A program made the translations under genes and the position numbers. 64,000 bases of DNA from the NCBI RefSeq assembly GCF_000172635.2, contig NC_018632.1, forward strand, positions 2,604,001-2,668,000, in the 5' to 3' direction. Positions 10,848 to 20,054 of this stretch are shown here, in pieces (within the stretch, counting starts at the first letter, position 1; each line of letters starts with the position of its first letter). The notes beneath the pieces are model-generated. The model was not told the DNA's origin and did no database searches. It saw nothing but the letters and a program-made list of their open reading frames with translations. Origin of the DNA: Alteromonas macleodii ATCC 27126. GTDB lineage: Bacteria > Pseudomonadota > Gammaproteobacteria > Enterobacterales > Alteromonadaceae.

Positions 10848-11540
10848 CTATGGCGCCCACATCAAAGTAACCGGCGCGCGGTTAACTACGGCGGTGATGG
10901 GCTTTTGCGCTTCGGTGGCATTTTCAATAGCATCAAGTAAGACTTGTTTTTTCTTCTCGCCTGTTAAATGCAAAAAGATATTACGGCTATTGAGTAACGC
11001 TGGTAGCGTTAATGAAATACGTTGATGAGGTGCTGTTGTAGGTTGAACAGCGATGCAGGTTCTGCCGCTGCTCATATCTAAGCCGTCAAGTACTTGTTCA
11101 GAGCAAGGGAAAAGCGATGCAGTGTGACCATCTTCCCCCATGCCAAGAATCAATGCATCAAAAGGTTGTGACATGCTAGCCAGATTTGACTCTGCGGCAT
11201 TTACGCCTTCGTTTGCATCATCAGCATCGCTTTTCAATTCGATAAAACGAGCTGCTGCGGCTTTATTTTGAATTAGATTATTTTTGACTAGGCTGGTGTT
11301 GCTGGCCTCGTGGCCCTCTTCAACCCAGCGCTCGTCAGCAAGGGTGATATCAACCTTATCCCACTCAAGATCGGTTTCGCTTAGCTGTTTGAAAAGCGCC
11401 AGCGGCGTGCGACCACCACTCACTACAAGCGATGCGCGACCACGAGTTTTAATACCTGTTTTTAAAATGCTGACTAAGTCTTGCGCAAATGCGTCAGTCA
11501 ATGCATCAGGTGTTTCGAATGATAGAGTTGTTAACGCCAT
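10848..11540 (-). CDS. pgl: 6-phosphogluconolactonase
   Basis: 230 residues, DevB/SOL family. It hydrolyses the lactone made by Zwf. Seen: VVSGGRTPLALFKQL, ITLADERWV, NLASMSQPFDALILGMGEDGHTASLFP in separate segments, and the C-terminal LTLPALLNSRNIFLHLTGE. The start at 11540 (MALTTLSF) is one base after the zwf stop; an 18-codon longer frame exists but runs into zwf and has no SD advantage. Confidence 0.95.
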   Translation of the reverse strand: MALTTLSFETPDALTDAFAQDLVSILKTGIKTRGRASLVVSGGRTPLALFKQLSETDLEWDKVDITLADERWVEEGHEASNTSLVKNNLIQNKAAAARFIELKSDADDANEGVNAAESNLASMSQPFDALILGMGEDGHTASLFPCSEQVLDGLDMSSGRTCIAVQPTTAPHQRISLTLPALLNSRNIFLHLTGEKKKQVLLDAIENATEAQKPITAVVNRAPVTLMWAP

Positions 11541-11541
11541 A

Positions 11542-13035
11542 TTACTTTTTCTTCCCTGTTTTGCTTTCGTACCAGCTGCGATTTTCGCGAGCAAGAAGAC
11601 CTATAGAGTCTACCGGCCCCCACGTACCTGCTTGATACGGTTCTGGTGGCTCACTCGATTGCTTCCACGCTTCAAGAATTGAGTCTACCCATGTCCAGGC
11701 TTGTTCAATTTCGTCACGACGAACGAATAGCGCCTGATTACCCAACATAACTTCAAGAAGGAGTTTTTCGTATGCGTCAGGAATACGCTCATCGGCAAAC
11801 GCTTCAGAGAAGCTTAAGTTAAGCTTCGATTTTTGTAGATCCATAGAACCAGAGCTAGTTAAGCCAGGCACTTTGTTCATTACAGTGATTTCTACACCTT
11901 CGTCTGGCTGCAGACGAATAACCAGCTTGTTAGGCGGAAGATTCTTGAAGCTGTCACCGAATAAGTTGTGTGGCTGACGCTTGAAGTAAATAACAACTTC
12001 ACTCACCTTAGTTGGCATGCGCTTACCTGTGCGTAGGTAGAACGGCACACCAGCCCAACGCCAGTTGTCAATTTCCGCTTTAATAGCAACAAAGGTTTCG
12101 GTTTTACTTTGCGTATTAGCACCTTCTTCTTCAAGGTACCCAGGCACTTCTTCGCCTTTCACGAAACCAGAGGTATACTGACCGCGTACAGTGCTGTCAT
12201 TAATATTAAACGAGTTAATCGGACGAAGCGCTTTAAGCACTTTCAATTTTTCGTCACGAATGCTGTCAGCGTCGAGCGTTGTCGGAGGCTCCATCGCTAC
12301 CAAGCTTAGAATTTGTAGCAAGTGGTTTTGCACCATATCTCGCATTTGACCCGCGTCGTCAAAGTAACCCCAACGCCCTTCAATACCCACTGACTCTGCA
12401 ACTGAGATTTGAACGTGGTCAATGCAGTTGTGGTCCCAGTTAGTAGCAAAAATAGAATTGGCAAAACGCAGTGATACTAGGTTTAGTACTGTCTCTTTAC
12501 CAAGGTAATGGTCAATGCGGTAAATTTGCTTTTCGTCGAAGTATTCTGCAACTTGCTCATTGATCACTTTAGACGATGCCAAATCGTGACCAATTGGCTT
12601 TTCTAGCACAACGCGAACGCTTGAGTCGATAATTTTGCAGCTATGCAGGCCACGACAGATATCACCGTATATCGCCGGTGGCGTCGCTAAATAACAAACC
12701 ATGGTGCGGCTTGGGTCAACGTGGTCGTCTAATACGCAATAGCTTTCAACGTCCTTCATGTCTACGCATGCATAGTGCAAACGCGCTTTCATTTTTTCCC
12801 AAGTGGCTTCACACAAGTTCTTCTCGCCAAACTTGATTAGGTTGGCATGAACTTCTTCAATATAGGCATCCAGCTCCATTTCTTGACGCGCAACACCCAC
12901 AATAGTGGTGTCTGGGTGCATCAAGTTTGCTTTTTCAAGCTGATATAAAGAAGGCAACAACTTGCGTCGTGAAAGATCTCCCAGTGTACCGAAAAGTACA
13001 AAATCACAGGGTTCGTAGGAATTATCCAATACCAT
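11542..13035 (-). CDS. zwf: Glucose-6-phosphate 1-dehydrogenase
   Basis: 497 residues. It oxidises glucose-6-phosphate with NAD(P) and is the first step of the Entner-Doudoroff and pentose phosphate routes. The dinucleotide-binding loop is FGTLGDLSRRKLLP (about 15-28; Thr replaces the more common Ala/Ser), and the substrate motif RIDHYLGK is at 173-180. First gene of the five-gene operon, with a HexR box 93 bp upstream in the zwf-hexR divergent region. Confidence 0.97.
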   Translation of the reverse strand: MVLDNSYEPCDFVLFGTLGDLSRRKLLPSLYQLEKANLMHPDTTIVGVARQEMELDAYIEEVHANLIKFGEKNLCEATWEKMKARLHYACVDMKDVESYCVLDDHVDPSRTMVCYLATPPAIYGDICRGLHSCKIIDSSVRVVLEKPIGHDLASSKVINEQVAEYFDEKQIYRIDHYLGKETVLNLVSLRFANSIFATNWDHNCIDHVQISVAESVGIEGRWGYFDDAGQMRDMVQNHLLQILSLVAMEPPTTLDADSIRDEKLKVLKALRPINSFNINDSTVRGQYTSGFVKGEEVPGYLEEEGANTQSKTETFVAIKAEIDNWRWAGVPFYLRTGKRMPTKVSEVVIYFKRQPHNLFGDSFKNLPPNKLVIRLQPDEGVEITVMNKVPGLTSSGSMDLQKSKLNLSFSEAFADERIPDAYEKLLLEVMLGNQALFVRRDEIEQAWTWVDSILEAWKQSSEPPEPYQAGTWGPVDSIGLLARENRSWYESKTGKKK

Positions 13036-13127
13036 ATTCGTCGACCTTTTAAATGTATGTGTCCGCGGCGTATTGTACAGTTATTTACAACACTAACGAC
13101 TATTTTTACCGTATAGTTAACACCAAA

Positions 13128-13142
13128 TGTAGTAAAATTACA
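13128..13142. promoter_or_regulatory. HexR operator between zwf and hexR
   Basis: TGTAGTAAAATTACA is a near-perfect match to the HexR palindrome known from Gammaproteobacteria (TGTAATTAAATTACA type). It lies 93 bp upstream of zwf. HexR normally represses zwf-edd-eda until KDPG binds. Confidence 0.85.
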
Positions 13143-13222
13143 ACTTGTACCAACTATAGGATCTGAATCTTTACTGTTTCCCTCAGTTTACCCTCATTTA
13201 ACCCGATTGAAATAACAAAAAT

Positions 13223-13237
13223 TGTCAAAAAATTACA
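13223..13237. promoter_or_regulatory. Second HexR-like box, closer to hexR
   Basis: TGTCAAAAAATTACA has one strong half-site (ATTACA) and a partial second half. It lies 83 bp before the hexR start and may mediate autoregulation. Confidence 0.5.
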
Positions 13238-13244
13238 TTTTTCT

Positions 13245-13260
13245 TGTCACAGACGTCACA
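13245..13260. promoter_or_regulatory. Possible CRP-like site upstream of hexR
   Basis: TGTCACAGACGTCACA fits TGTGA-N6-TCACA with one mismatch. It is 60 bp before the hexR start. Chance occurrence is not excluded. Confidence 0.3.
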
Positions 13261-13319
13261 TTGGGTACTATTACGGGTGTACCTTACAATAAATTGTGCT
13301 AACTAATTGCTATATCTGT

Positions 13320-14171
13320 ATGAACATTTTAGAAAAAATCACACAAAACCAAGCGGCATTCAGTAAATCTGAGAAAAAGGTAGCTGAAGTAATTCTAGCT
13401 AACCCACAAACGGCCATTCATTCGAGTATAGCAACCCTCGCTAAGATGTCGGATGTTAGTGAGCCTACCGTAAACCGTTTCTGCCGAAGACTTGATACAA
13501 AAGGCTTCCCAGACTTTAAACTGCATTTAGCGCAGAGCCTGGCTAACGGCACGCCTTATGTAAACCGCCATGTTGATGAAAACGACAGCCCAGACGAATA
13601 TACCAATAAGATATTCGAGTCGACCATGGCGTCCCTGGAAGTGGCGCGCCAATCTGTGGATGTGAACGTGGTAAATCGCGTTGTTGATTTACTTACACAG
13701 GCACAGAAAATTTCATTTTTCGGCCTAGGCGCTTCAGCTTCAGTGGCACACGATGCACTAAATAAGTTTTTCCGCTTCAATGTTCCAGTGGTCTACTTTG
13801 AAGATATTCTGATGCAGCGCATGAGCTGCATGAACTGTTCAGATGGCGATGTTGTTGTATTGATTAGCCACACGGGCCGAACTAAAAGCTTAGTAGAAAT
13901 AGCGCAAATTGCCCGCATGAACGACGCTACTGTAGTAGGAATTACCTCAGCAGATAGCCCGCTGGCACAAGAATGCAGTTACGTGTTATCGCTGGAAGTG
14001 CCAGAAGATACTGATATGTATATGCCTATGGCCTCTCGCATCGCGCAGCTCACGCTAATTGATGTACTGGCAACCGGCTTTACACTGCGCCGCGGCAACA
14101 AGTTCAGAGAGAATCTGAAGCGAGTAAAAGATACGCTGCGTGGTTCACGTTATGAAAAGCGTGGTGAGTAA
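13320..14171 (+). CDS. hexR: HexR, RpiR-family transcriptional regulator
   Basis: 283 residues. An N-terminal helix-turn-helix (about 1-75; NILEKITQNQAAFSKSEKKV, LAKMSDVSEPTVNRFCRRL) is followed by a SIS sugar-phosphate domain (about 125-255; FFGLGASASVAHDA, VVLISHTGRTKSLVEIA). HexR senses KDPG and controls central carbon genes. The start is the conserved MNILEKI; an upstream in-frame start adds eight unconserved residues. Divergent from zwf, with HexR boxes between them and another before pykA; a strong terminator follows. Confidence 0.95.
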   Translation: MNILEKITQNQAAFSKSEKKVAEVILANPQTAIHSSIATLAKMSDVSEPTVNRFCRRLDTKGFPDFKLHLAQSLANGTPYVNRHVDENDSPDEYTNKIFESTMASLEVARQSVDVNVVNRVVDLLTQAQKISFFGLGASASVAHDALNKFFRFNVPVVYFEDILMQRMSCMNCSDGDVVVLISHTGRTKSLVEIAQIARMNDATVVGITSADSPLAQECSYVLSLEVPEDTDMYMPMASRIAQLTLIDVLATGFTLRRGNKFRENLKRVKDTLRGSRYEKRGE

Positions 14172-14235
14172 TTTTCTTCCCACGTGATCAAATAAGAACC
14201 ACTTACCGTAGAAAAATTGGTTCAATAAATCAGCT

Positions 14236-14270
14236 AAAACGCCTAACTGGTCGAGCCAGTTAGGCGTTTT
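14236..14270 (+). terminator. Intrinsic terminator after hexR
   Basis: A 15-bp perfect stem, AAAACGCCTAACTGG / CCAGTTAGGCGTTTT, with loop TCGAG and a T tail. The symmetrical A/T flanks could also act on the other strand. Confidence 0.9.
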
Positions 14271-14312
14271 TGTTTAATTCATTCACATTTTTGTCAAATT
14301 CAACTATTATTC

Positions 14313-14327
14313 TGTAATAAAATTACG
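14313..14327. promoter_or_regulatory. HexR operator upstream of pykA
   Basis: TGTAATAAAATTACG matches the HexR palindrome at 13-14 of 15 positions, 83 bp before pykA. pykA is an established HexR target in related bacteria. Confidence 0.8.
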
Positions 14328-14409
14328 TAAAGCGATTACAGGCATACCGTATAAACGCGTAGCCTATCACTCTTTGTCTTTTCTAACTTAGAAACAGCGA
14401 CGGAATCAC

Positions 14410-15846
14410 ATGACCAGAAGAACGAAAATTCTTGCCACCCTAGGACCTGCAACCGACTCACTTGAAAAGATTCAGGCACTTATTGCCGCAGGCGCAAACA
14501 CTGTGCGCATGAACTTTTCACACGGACAAGCCGAAGATCACATTGAACGTGCAAAGCGCGTTCGTCAGGCAGCAAAGAACCTAGGTAAATACGTAGCGAT
14601 TTTAGGTGATCTTCAGGGCCCTAAAATCCGTGTTGCTCGTTTTGCCGAAGGTGCAGTTCGTTTAGAGGTAGGCGCAAAATTCATTCTAGACGCTGAATTA
14701 GGCCGCGACGAAGGTGATATTAATCAAGTAGGTATTGATTACAAAGCGCTTCCTGATGATGTATCAGCAGGCGATATTCTGCTTCTTGATGACGGTCGTA
14801 TTCAGCTTCGAGTAACAGGCGTTGAAGGCCGCAAAGTGATTACTGAAGTAACAGTAGGCGGCAAGCTTTCAAACAATAAAGGCATTAACCGTCAAGGCGG
14901 TGGTCTTTCTGCAGATGCACTTACCGAAAAAGACAAAGAAGACATTAAAACCGCCGCGAAAATTGGTGTTGATTACCTTGCAGTGTCATTTCCTCGCAGC
15001 GGCGCAGACTTGAACTACGCGCGAGAACTTGCCGAAGCAGCTGGCTGCTACGCAAAAATTTGTGCAAAGGTCGAGCGTGCTGAAACGGTGGCGTCTGACG
15101 AAGCCATGACGGATATCATCAGCGCTTCAGATGCGGTAATGGTTGCTCGTGGTGACTTGGGTGTAGAAATTGGCGATGCGGAACTTGTTGGTGTTCAAAA
15201 GAAACTGATTGCCCGTTCTCGCCAGCTCAACAAGGTTGTGATCACCGCGACGCAAATGATGGAGTCGATGATTGACAGCCCTATGCCTACACGTGCAGAA
15301 GTAATGGACGTTGCGAACGCTGTACTAGACGGCACTGACGCGGTAATGCTTTCAGCTGAAACAGCGGCGGGTAATTTCCCTATTGAAACAGTTGCAGCTA
15401 TGGCTCGTGTTTGTGAAGGCGCGGAAACACATCCTAGCGTTAAAATTTCCAAGCACCGCATGGATCAGCAGTTTTCTTCTACTAGCGAGTCAATTGCTCT
15501 GTCTGCGGTTTACGCCGCGAACCACTTGCCAAGTGTTAAAGCGATTGTAGGTTTAACTGAAAGTGGAACTACACCAACGTTAATGTCTCGCATTACTACA
15601 TCTCTGCCAATTATTGCGATGTCTCGTCACGAATCAACGCTTAACACGATGGCGCTTTGCCGCGGCGTTAAGCCGGTTTTCTTTGACTCTTCAAACAGTG
15701 AACCTGGCAAATTGAAGTACGATGTCATTGCATCACTTAAAGAGAAAGGGTTAGTGAAAAGCGGCGACAGTATCATCCTGACTTACGGCGATGAAATGGA
15801 AAAAGTGGGCGCGACCAATACCCTTAAAATCGTAGAAGTCGAATAG
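14410..15846 (+). CDS. pykA: Pyruvate kinase
   Basis: 478 residues, PykA (AMP-type) branch. It makes pyruvate and ATP from phosphoenolpyruvate. Seen: [21 protein letters not shown], the B domain (about 70-170), [23 protein letters not shown], the catalytic and metal segment [12 protein letters not shown], and [12 protein letters not shown]. The C-terminal allosteric domain is complete. It stands alone between two terminators with a HexR box upstream, consistent with co-control of lower glycolysis and the Entner-Doudoroff pathway. Confidence 0.96.
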   Translation: MTRRTKILATLGPATDSLEKIQALIAAGANTVRMNFSHGQAEDHIERAKRVRQAAKNLGKYVAILGDLQGPKIRVARFAEGAVRLEVGAKFILDAELGRDEGDINQVGIDYKALPDDVSAGDILLLDDGRIQLRVTGVEGRKVITEVTVGGKLSNNKGINRQGGGLSADALTEKDKEDIKTAAKIGVDYLAVSFPRSGADLNYARELAEAAGCYAKICAKVERAETVASDEAMTDIISASDAVMVARGDLGVEIGDAELVGVQKKLIARSRQLNKVVITATQMMESMIDSPMPTRAEVMDVANAVLDGTDAVMLSAETAAGNFPIETVAAMARVCEGAETHPSVKISKHRMDQQFSSTSESIALSAVYAANHLPSVKAIVGLTESGTTPTLMSRITTSLPIIAMSRHESTLNTMALCRGVKPVFFDSSNSEPGKLKYDVIASLKEKGLVKSGDSIILTYGDEMEKVGATNTLKIVEVE

Positions 15847-15862
15847 CAACGTATACACTATT

Positions 15863-15891
15863 AAAGCGAAGCAAATGCTTCGCTTTTTTTT
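15863..15891 (+). terminator. Intrinsic terminator of pykA
   Basis: Stem AAAGCGAAGC / GCTTCGCTTT with loop AAAT and a long T run, beginning 16 bp after the stop. Confidence 0.95.
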
Positions 15892-16041
15892 GCCTGTAAT
15901 TTACTAAAGCAGTGGTAAGCTGACGCTTATAATAAGAACACTCAACTAAGTCAGTATCAAAATTACAAAAAACATATCCAACAAAACAACGAGAATTCGT
16001 TAACACTCCTCGGGACAACAACGACAAAAATAAGGATAGAC

Positions 16042-16950
16042 ATGCAGCTCGTTTTCAATCACTACACACGTTTTTCAGCAATTATAACGCTCTTGGCACT
16101 TTTCACTCATAGCGTATGGGCAAATACACAGCACGTACACACCATGAAGCGTGTAGAAGTAGCTTCACAGAACGCTCCGTTACAGCCAATAATGATTCAA
16201 GGCCCCATGCCCATTGAAGCCGAATACTTTGCTGCGCTTTTGGATAACACTACAACAGAGTATTCAGGTAATGCGGTATTCTATAAAGGGACACTAGACG
16301 GGTATCCCATTGTGGTAGCTAAAACCGGTAAGGGTTTAGAAAATACAGCGGCCGCCACCGCCATTGGCATAGAGAGATACCACCCTCGCCTTATCATCAA
16401 TCAGGGAACATCAGGTGGCCACGATCCTTCCTTAAAAGTTGGTGATATTGTTCTTGGCGAACGCAGTATTAATGCATCCAATTTTAAAACGCCTAAGCTG
16501 GCTCAAGGAGAAGGTTCTCATCCGTTTAATTGGCTACCGATGGATCTTATGGCGTCAGAAGGCAGCGCGGGAGAAGGAAGTAGCGCTAAGGACGCAGAAA
16601 AGTTGCGTTATTATTTAGGAGACAAACAGCTCATCAACCTAGCTCTATCGCTAGCCAAGCAGTACAAACGCGGGAACGTCGTTAAAGGAACGATTGGCAG
16701 CGGTAACTTTTGGAATAACGAGTTAGATCGAATAGCATGGCTCCATAAGAATATGGGAACGAGTGTGGAAGAAATGGAAACCGCTTCTGCAGCGCAGATT
16801 GCACATGCCTACCACGTTCCCTTTTTAGGTATTCGCGTATTGTCGAACAATATTACCAACCATGGTGAATATGACCCAACCACGGCCAAAGATTGTCAGG
16901 CCTTTGTTGAAAAAGTGGTAAGAGCTTATATTTCTGCGCTGTCGGAATAA
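16042..16950 (+). CDS. Exported MTA/SAH-nucleosidase-like (PNP_UDP family) protein
   Basis: 302 residues. A signal peptide is visible (about 1-27: hydrophobic IITLLALFTHSV then AxA-like VWA). The mature part is a nucleoside-phosphorylase/MTA-SAH-nucleosidase fold: VVAKTGKGLENTAAATA, LIINQGTSGG, LKVGDIVLGE, and the substrate segment SVEEMETASAAQIAHAYHVPFLGIRVLSNN in two adjoining blocks, where the Glu-Met-Glu and downstream Asn (usually Asp) correspond to the ribose- and purine-binding positions. The normal enzyme is cytoplasmic and about 230 residues; this one is longer and apparently periplasmic. Substrate is not known. The SD AAGGAT lies before the ATG. It stands alone with its own terminator. 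Confidence 0.8.
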   Translation: MQLVFNHYTRFSAIITLLALFTHSVWANTQHVHTMKRVEVASQNAPLQPIMIQGPMPIEAEYFAALLDNTTTEYSGNAVFYKGTLDGYPIVVAKTGKGLENTAAATAIGIERYHPRLIINQGTSGGHDPSLKVGDIVLGERSINASNFKTPKLAQGEGSHPFNWLPMDLMASEGSAGEGSSAKDAEKLRYYLGDKQLINLALSLAKQYKRGNVVKGTIGSGNFWNNELDRIAWLHKNMGTSVEEMETASAAQIAHAYHVPFLGIRVLSNNITNHGEYDPTTAKDCQAFVEKVVRAYISALSE

Positions 16951-16970
16951 AATTGGAAAACACTCAAACG

Positions 16971-17010
16971 AAAAACGCGCCCTACATTGTAAAAATGTAA
17001 GGCGCGTTTT
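16971..17010. terminator. Terminator between the nucleosidase and the next gene
   Basis: A long GC-rich stem (AACGCGCC / GGCGCGTT with an inner TACATT / AATGTA helix) flanked by A and T runs, between convergent genes. Confidence 0.85.
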
Positions 17011-17027
17011 CATGTATAACCTTTGTA

Positions 17028-17405
17028 TTAGATTGCTTGAGCGGTATAAGTTTCCGCATCTTGACTAACATCATTCGCGTATTGAGTAAGATGATGATTT
17101 AGAATATTTTCGGCGCGCTCAACAAACTCATCACGCTTAAATTTCCAACCTCTTAAATCGGCTTGCTTAGCCTGTGCAATGTAGTGCTCTAGACGCGTTT
17201 TTCTCAATAGATGTGCCTTTTTCGACAAATCAAATTCTACCAATGAGAAGTTGCGCTGTACTTTTTGAATATCCATGTGAACGGGGCGCTGTTCGTCATC
17301 AGCTGATGCTTGGCTTACGGATAGCTTTCCTTGCCCAATTACACCGACTATAACAATGATTGCTGATACCACTAAGCCTGAATAAACCCACTTTAAAAAG
17401 TTCAT
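17028..17405 (-). CDS. Small single-pass membrane protein, unknown function
   Basis: 125 residues with one N-terminal membrane span (WVYSGLVVSAIIVIVGVIGQ, about 5-24), then a hydrophilic, probably periplasmic part rich in charged residues with helical character (LRKTRLEHYIAQAKQADL). The start at 17405 is set by the SD AAGGAG ahead of it; a longer frame to 17459 lacks this. No family was recognised. It is convergent with the nucleosidase gene and divergent from the LexA-box cassette, 350 bp away from that box. Confidence 0.7.
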   Translation of the reverse strand: MNFLKWVYSGLVVSAIIVIVGVIGQGKLSVSQASADDEQRPVHMDIQKVQRNFSLVEFDLSKKAHLLRKTRLEHYIAQAKQADLRGWKFKRDEFVERAENILNHHLTQYANDVSQDAETYTAQAI

Positions 17406-17753
17406 GCCCCACTCCTTGAACGATTTTGCACTTGTATCGATAAGCTCGCTACAATCCACTTAATTAAAACTATTTATCACCAATGTATTGAGTCATTCGA
17501 CTTTTTAAGTTTCTAGCTTTCACGTTGCAGCAGATGTTTTCTGCCTGACAATACATACTTTCGTCTATTCAATACATCAAGTAATTCACTCATATCTACT
17601 TAACCATATGCACCTTCCGCACCATATAGTTAATCTTTGTTTTTCAGTAATTTAGACCAACCCAAAACTTATACTAAAGTTGTATAAGGTACTTTCTACA
17701 CACAGCAAGATAAAATTTTCCTTTCAAATTTAATAAACTCACTCCCCTTAATA

Positions 17754-17769
17754 CTGTACACTCATACAG
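17754..17769. promoter_or_regulatory. LexA (SOS) box
   Basis: CTGTACACTCATACAG contains the exact CTGT-N8-ACAG core of the gammaproteobacterial LexA operator and is flanked by TA/CA. It lies 100 bp upstream of the radical SAM gene, with a possible -10 (TAAGAT, 17773-17778) right after it. The rest of the 410-bp spacer (17,460-17,869) shows nothing else recognisable. Confidence 0.85.
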
Positions 17770-17869
17770 CATTAAGATATACCACAACAAGCAAAGTACT
17801 GGTATGGAATCTTGTTTTTTTTCAGACCGTCTACCACGTACATTTGCCTAGAGAAAGTGACCATTTGCG

Positions 17870-19111
17870 ATGCATGACAAACTCATTCAAAAACTCGAAA
17901 TTCTTTCAGATGCCGCTAAGTATGACGCTTCTTGCGCAAGTGGCTCCGCCGGTAAACGAAAAGCAGGTAAAACTGACAAAACAGGAATAGGTTCGCTCAC
18001 AGGAGGGTCAGGGATATGTCACAGCTTTACCCCTGATGGACGATGCGTATCATTACTTAAGATCCTAATGACCAACTATTGCATATACGATTGCCATTAC
18101 TGCATCAATAGGGTGTCTAGCAACGTTCAACGAGCGCGTTTTACCGTTAAAGAAACGGTTGATTTAACGCTTAATTTTTATAAGCGTAACTACATTGAGG
18201 GATTATTTTTAAGTTCCGGTATTGTCGGCTCTCCTGACCTGACTATGGAGAGCATGGTACGCATCGCGAAGTCTCTTCGCATTGATCACGGATTTAAAGG
18301 ATACATTCATCTTAAGACCATTCCGAATGCATCTCCTGAACTACAGGCTGAAGCTGGCTTATATGCCGATAGGCTAAGTATAAACATCGAAATGCCGACA
18401 CAAAATTCGTTGAACAAATACGCCCCGGAAAAAGACCTTGGTGAAATTCACGGTTCAATGAATACATTGAAAGACAAAATAAATGAACACAAAGTAGATA
18501 AAACCTACTCGGGTAAACGCCCACCTCGCTTTGCTCCTGGCGGACAGTCCACTCAGATGATCATAGGAGCCGATGACTCAAATGATAAAGTTATCCTTGG
18601 CACGAGTGTCAAACTGTATGGTCAACAAAAATTGCGGCGCGTTTACTATTCTGCATTTTCGCCCATCCCAGATGCGTCTGAAGTCTTGCCTCTTAAACCA
18701 GCCCCACTTATCCGTGAACACCGACTTTATCAGGCCGATTGGCTCCTGCGCTTTTATGGATTTGGTTTAGATGAAATTGTACACAACGACATGCTAGATA
18801 TGGAGCACGACCCCAAGCTTGCGTGGGCGCTACGCAATCGCCACATATTTCCCATCGATTTAAACAAAGCTGACAAGCTACTTTTATTGCGAGTTCCTGG
18901 ACTGGGAGCACGCACAGTACAAAAAATTTTGGCTATTCGACGTTACACAAAGCTTAGCTGGTTCGATCTCACAAAAATGCGTTTACCCTTACAAAAATTA
19001 AAACCGTTCATTACTGTTAGTGATTATTCCCCCGCTATCCATTTGCTCGATAGCAGTAACTTTGAACAGCAATTTAAACAACCAAAACAGTTTGAATTGT
19101 TCAGCGCCTAA
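17870..19111 (+). CDS. Putative DNA modification/repair radical SAM protein
   Basis: 413 residues. The radical-SAM cluster motif CxxxCxxC is at Cys71-Cys75-Cys78 (NYCIYDCHYC). The C-terminal part (about 330-356) has a helix-hairpin-helix of DNA-binding type (LLLLRVPGLGARTVQKILAI). This arrangement matches the family named putative DNA modification/repair radical SAM protein, typically encoded beside a DUF4130/uracil-DNA-glycosylase-linked partner. The partner follows 16 bp downstream. A LexA box stands upstream, so damage induction is likely. The reaction is unknown; no functional claim beyond nucleic-acid-related radical chemistry is made. Confidence 0.85.
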   Translation: MHDKLIQKLEILSDAAKYDASCASGSAGKRKAGKTDKTGIGSLTGGSGICHSFTPDGRCVSLLKILMTNYCIYDCHYCINRVSSNVQRARFTVKETVDLTLNFYKRNYIEGLFLSSGIVGSPDLTMESMVRIAKSLRIDHGFKGYIHLKTIPNASPELQAEAGLYADRLSINIEMPTQNSLNKYAPEKDLGEIHGSMNTLKDKINEHKVDKTYSGKRPPRFAPGGQSTQMIIGADDSNDKVILGTSVKLYGQQKLRRVYYSAFSPIPDASEVLPLKPAPLIREHRLYQADWLLRFYGFGLDEIVHNDMLDMEHDPKLAWALRNRHIFPIDLNKADKLLLLRVPGLGARTVQKILAIRRYTKLSWFDLTKMRLPLQKLKPFITVSDYSPAIHLLDSSNFEQQFKQPKQFELFSA

Positions 19112-19127
19112 TCTAATTGGTACTACA

Positions 19128-19934
19128 ATGAAAAAAGTAACAATTTCATCAGTGCCCGGATACGACGAATGGCGAAAAGCATCGAGAGAATGTCTAGCCC
19201 AACACATACCTCCGGAGAACGTTACATGGCAAACTTCGCAATCTAACCAAGACGACTTGTTTGCCGTGACCGATTCGGCCAACGCTATTGGTGAAAGCCA
19301 AACGAATTTCAGAATTCCCAGATCAGTTTTAACGCTGTTGAAGTATGCGTTATGCCACCAAGCCCCCGATCGTTTCGCTTTATGTTACCGCGTTTTATGG
19401 CGAGTAGTTTTCGAAAACAGAAACCTTATTCACTTAAAAACTGACGAAGATGTGTTGCGTCTCAACGTGCTGGCTAAAGCAGTAAAACGCGATGCATATA
19501 AGATAAGTGCTTTTTTGAGATTTCGAGAAGTTGTACTTGACGGACAAGAGCATTTTATTGCGTGGTATGAACCAGAACACTTCAGCTTGGAATTGAAGCT
19601 CGATTTTTTTCGGACTCGTTTTAAAAATATGTGTTGGTCAATACTTACCCCTTATCGAGCTGCGCATTGGAATACTAAAACACTTGTTTTGGAAGATAAT
19701 CCTGACCCAAGTATTATTCCAAATGATGACAGAATTGAAAAATACTGGCTTACGTATTATGCAAATATATTTAATCCTGCCCGCGTAAAAACAAAGGCAA
19801 TGTTAAGTTCAATGCCAAAAAAATACTGGAAGAATATGCCTGAGACGTCGCTTATTAACGATATGATACGCCACTCGGATGCTAGAGCACGTAAGATGAT
19901 ACTAAATGGAAAAAAGGTGGAGAATGGTGAATGA
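19128..19934 (+). CDS. DUF4130 protein (TIGR03915-type DNA metabolism protein)
   Basis: 268 residues. It begins TISSVPGYDEWRKASRECL and contains LKYALCHQAPDRFALCYRVL and the W-rich EHFIAWYEPEH and MCWSILTPYRAAHWN segments of the family annotated as probable DNA metabolism protein, known as partner of the preceding radical SAM protein. In many bacteria this domain is fused at its C-terminus to a uracil-DNA glycosylase; here the protein ends with the DUF4130 part and no glycosylase follows. The start at 19128 follows the radical SAM stop by 16 bp; a longer frame would overlap that gene. Shares the LexA-box promoter. Confidence 0.82.
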   Translation: MKKVTISSVPGYDEWRKASRECLAQHIPPENVTWQTSQSNQDDLFAVTDSANAIGESQTNFRIPRSVLTLLKYALCHQAPDRFALCYRVLWRVVFENRNLIHLKTDEDVLRLNVLAKAVKRDAYKISAFLRFREVVLDGQEHFIAWYEPEHFSLELKLDFFRTRFKNMCWSILTPYRAAHWNTKTLVLEDNPDPSIIPNDDRIEKYWLTYYANIFNPARVKTKAMLSSMPKKYWKNMPETSLINDMIRHSDARARKMILNGKKVENGE

Positions 19935-20009
19935 GTCCTCCTGACAAATATTAGCAGCTGTGCTTCCTTTGTTTATTGCGATTTGAAAAGCTCTGTAAAA
20001 CGTGACCAG

Positions 20010-20035
20010 AAAAAAGGGGCCGAGGCCCCTTTTTT
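20010..20035. terminator. Bidirectional terminator
   Basis: AAAAAGGGGCC / GGCCCCTTTTT, 11-bp stem with a minimal loop, between the convergent DUF4130 and BON genes. Confidence 0.92.
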
Positions 20036-20054
20036 GTGTAAAGCAACAATGATA

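Noticed and set aside
13245..13260. CRP-like site as a firm regulatory call
   Set aside because: Only one half is perfect; kept at low confidence and not used for any finding.
17028..17459. Longer start for the small membrane protein
   Set aside because: The SD AAGGAG serves the ATG at 17405 and places the membrane span at the N-terminus.
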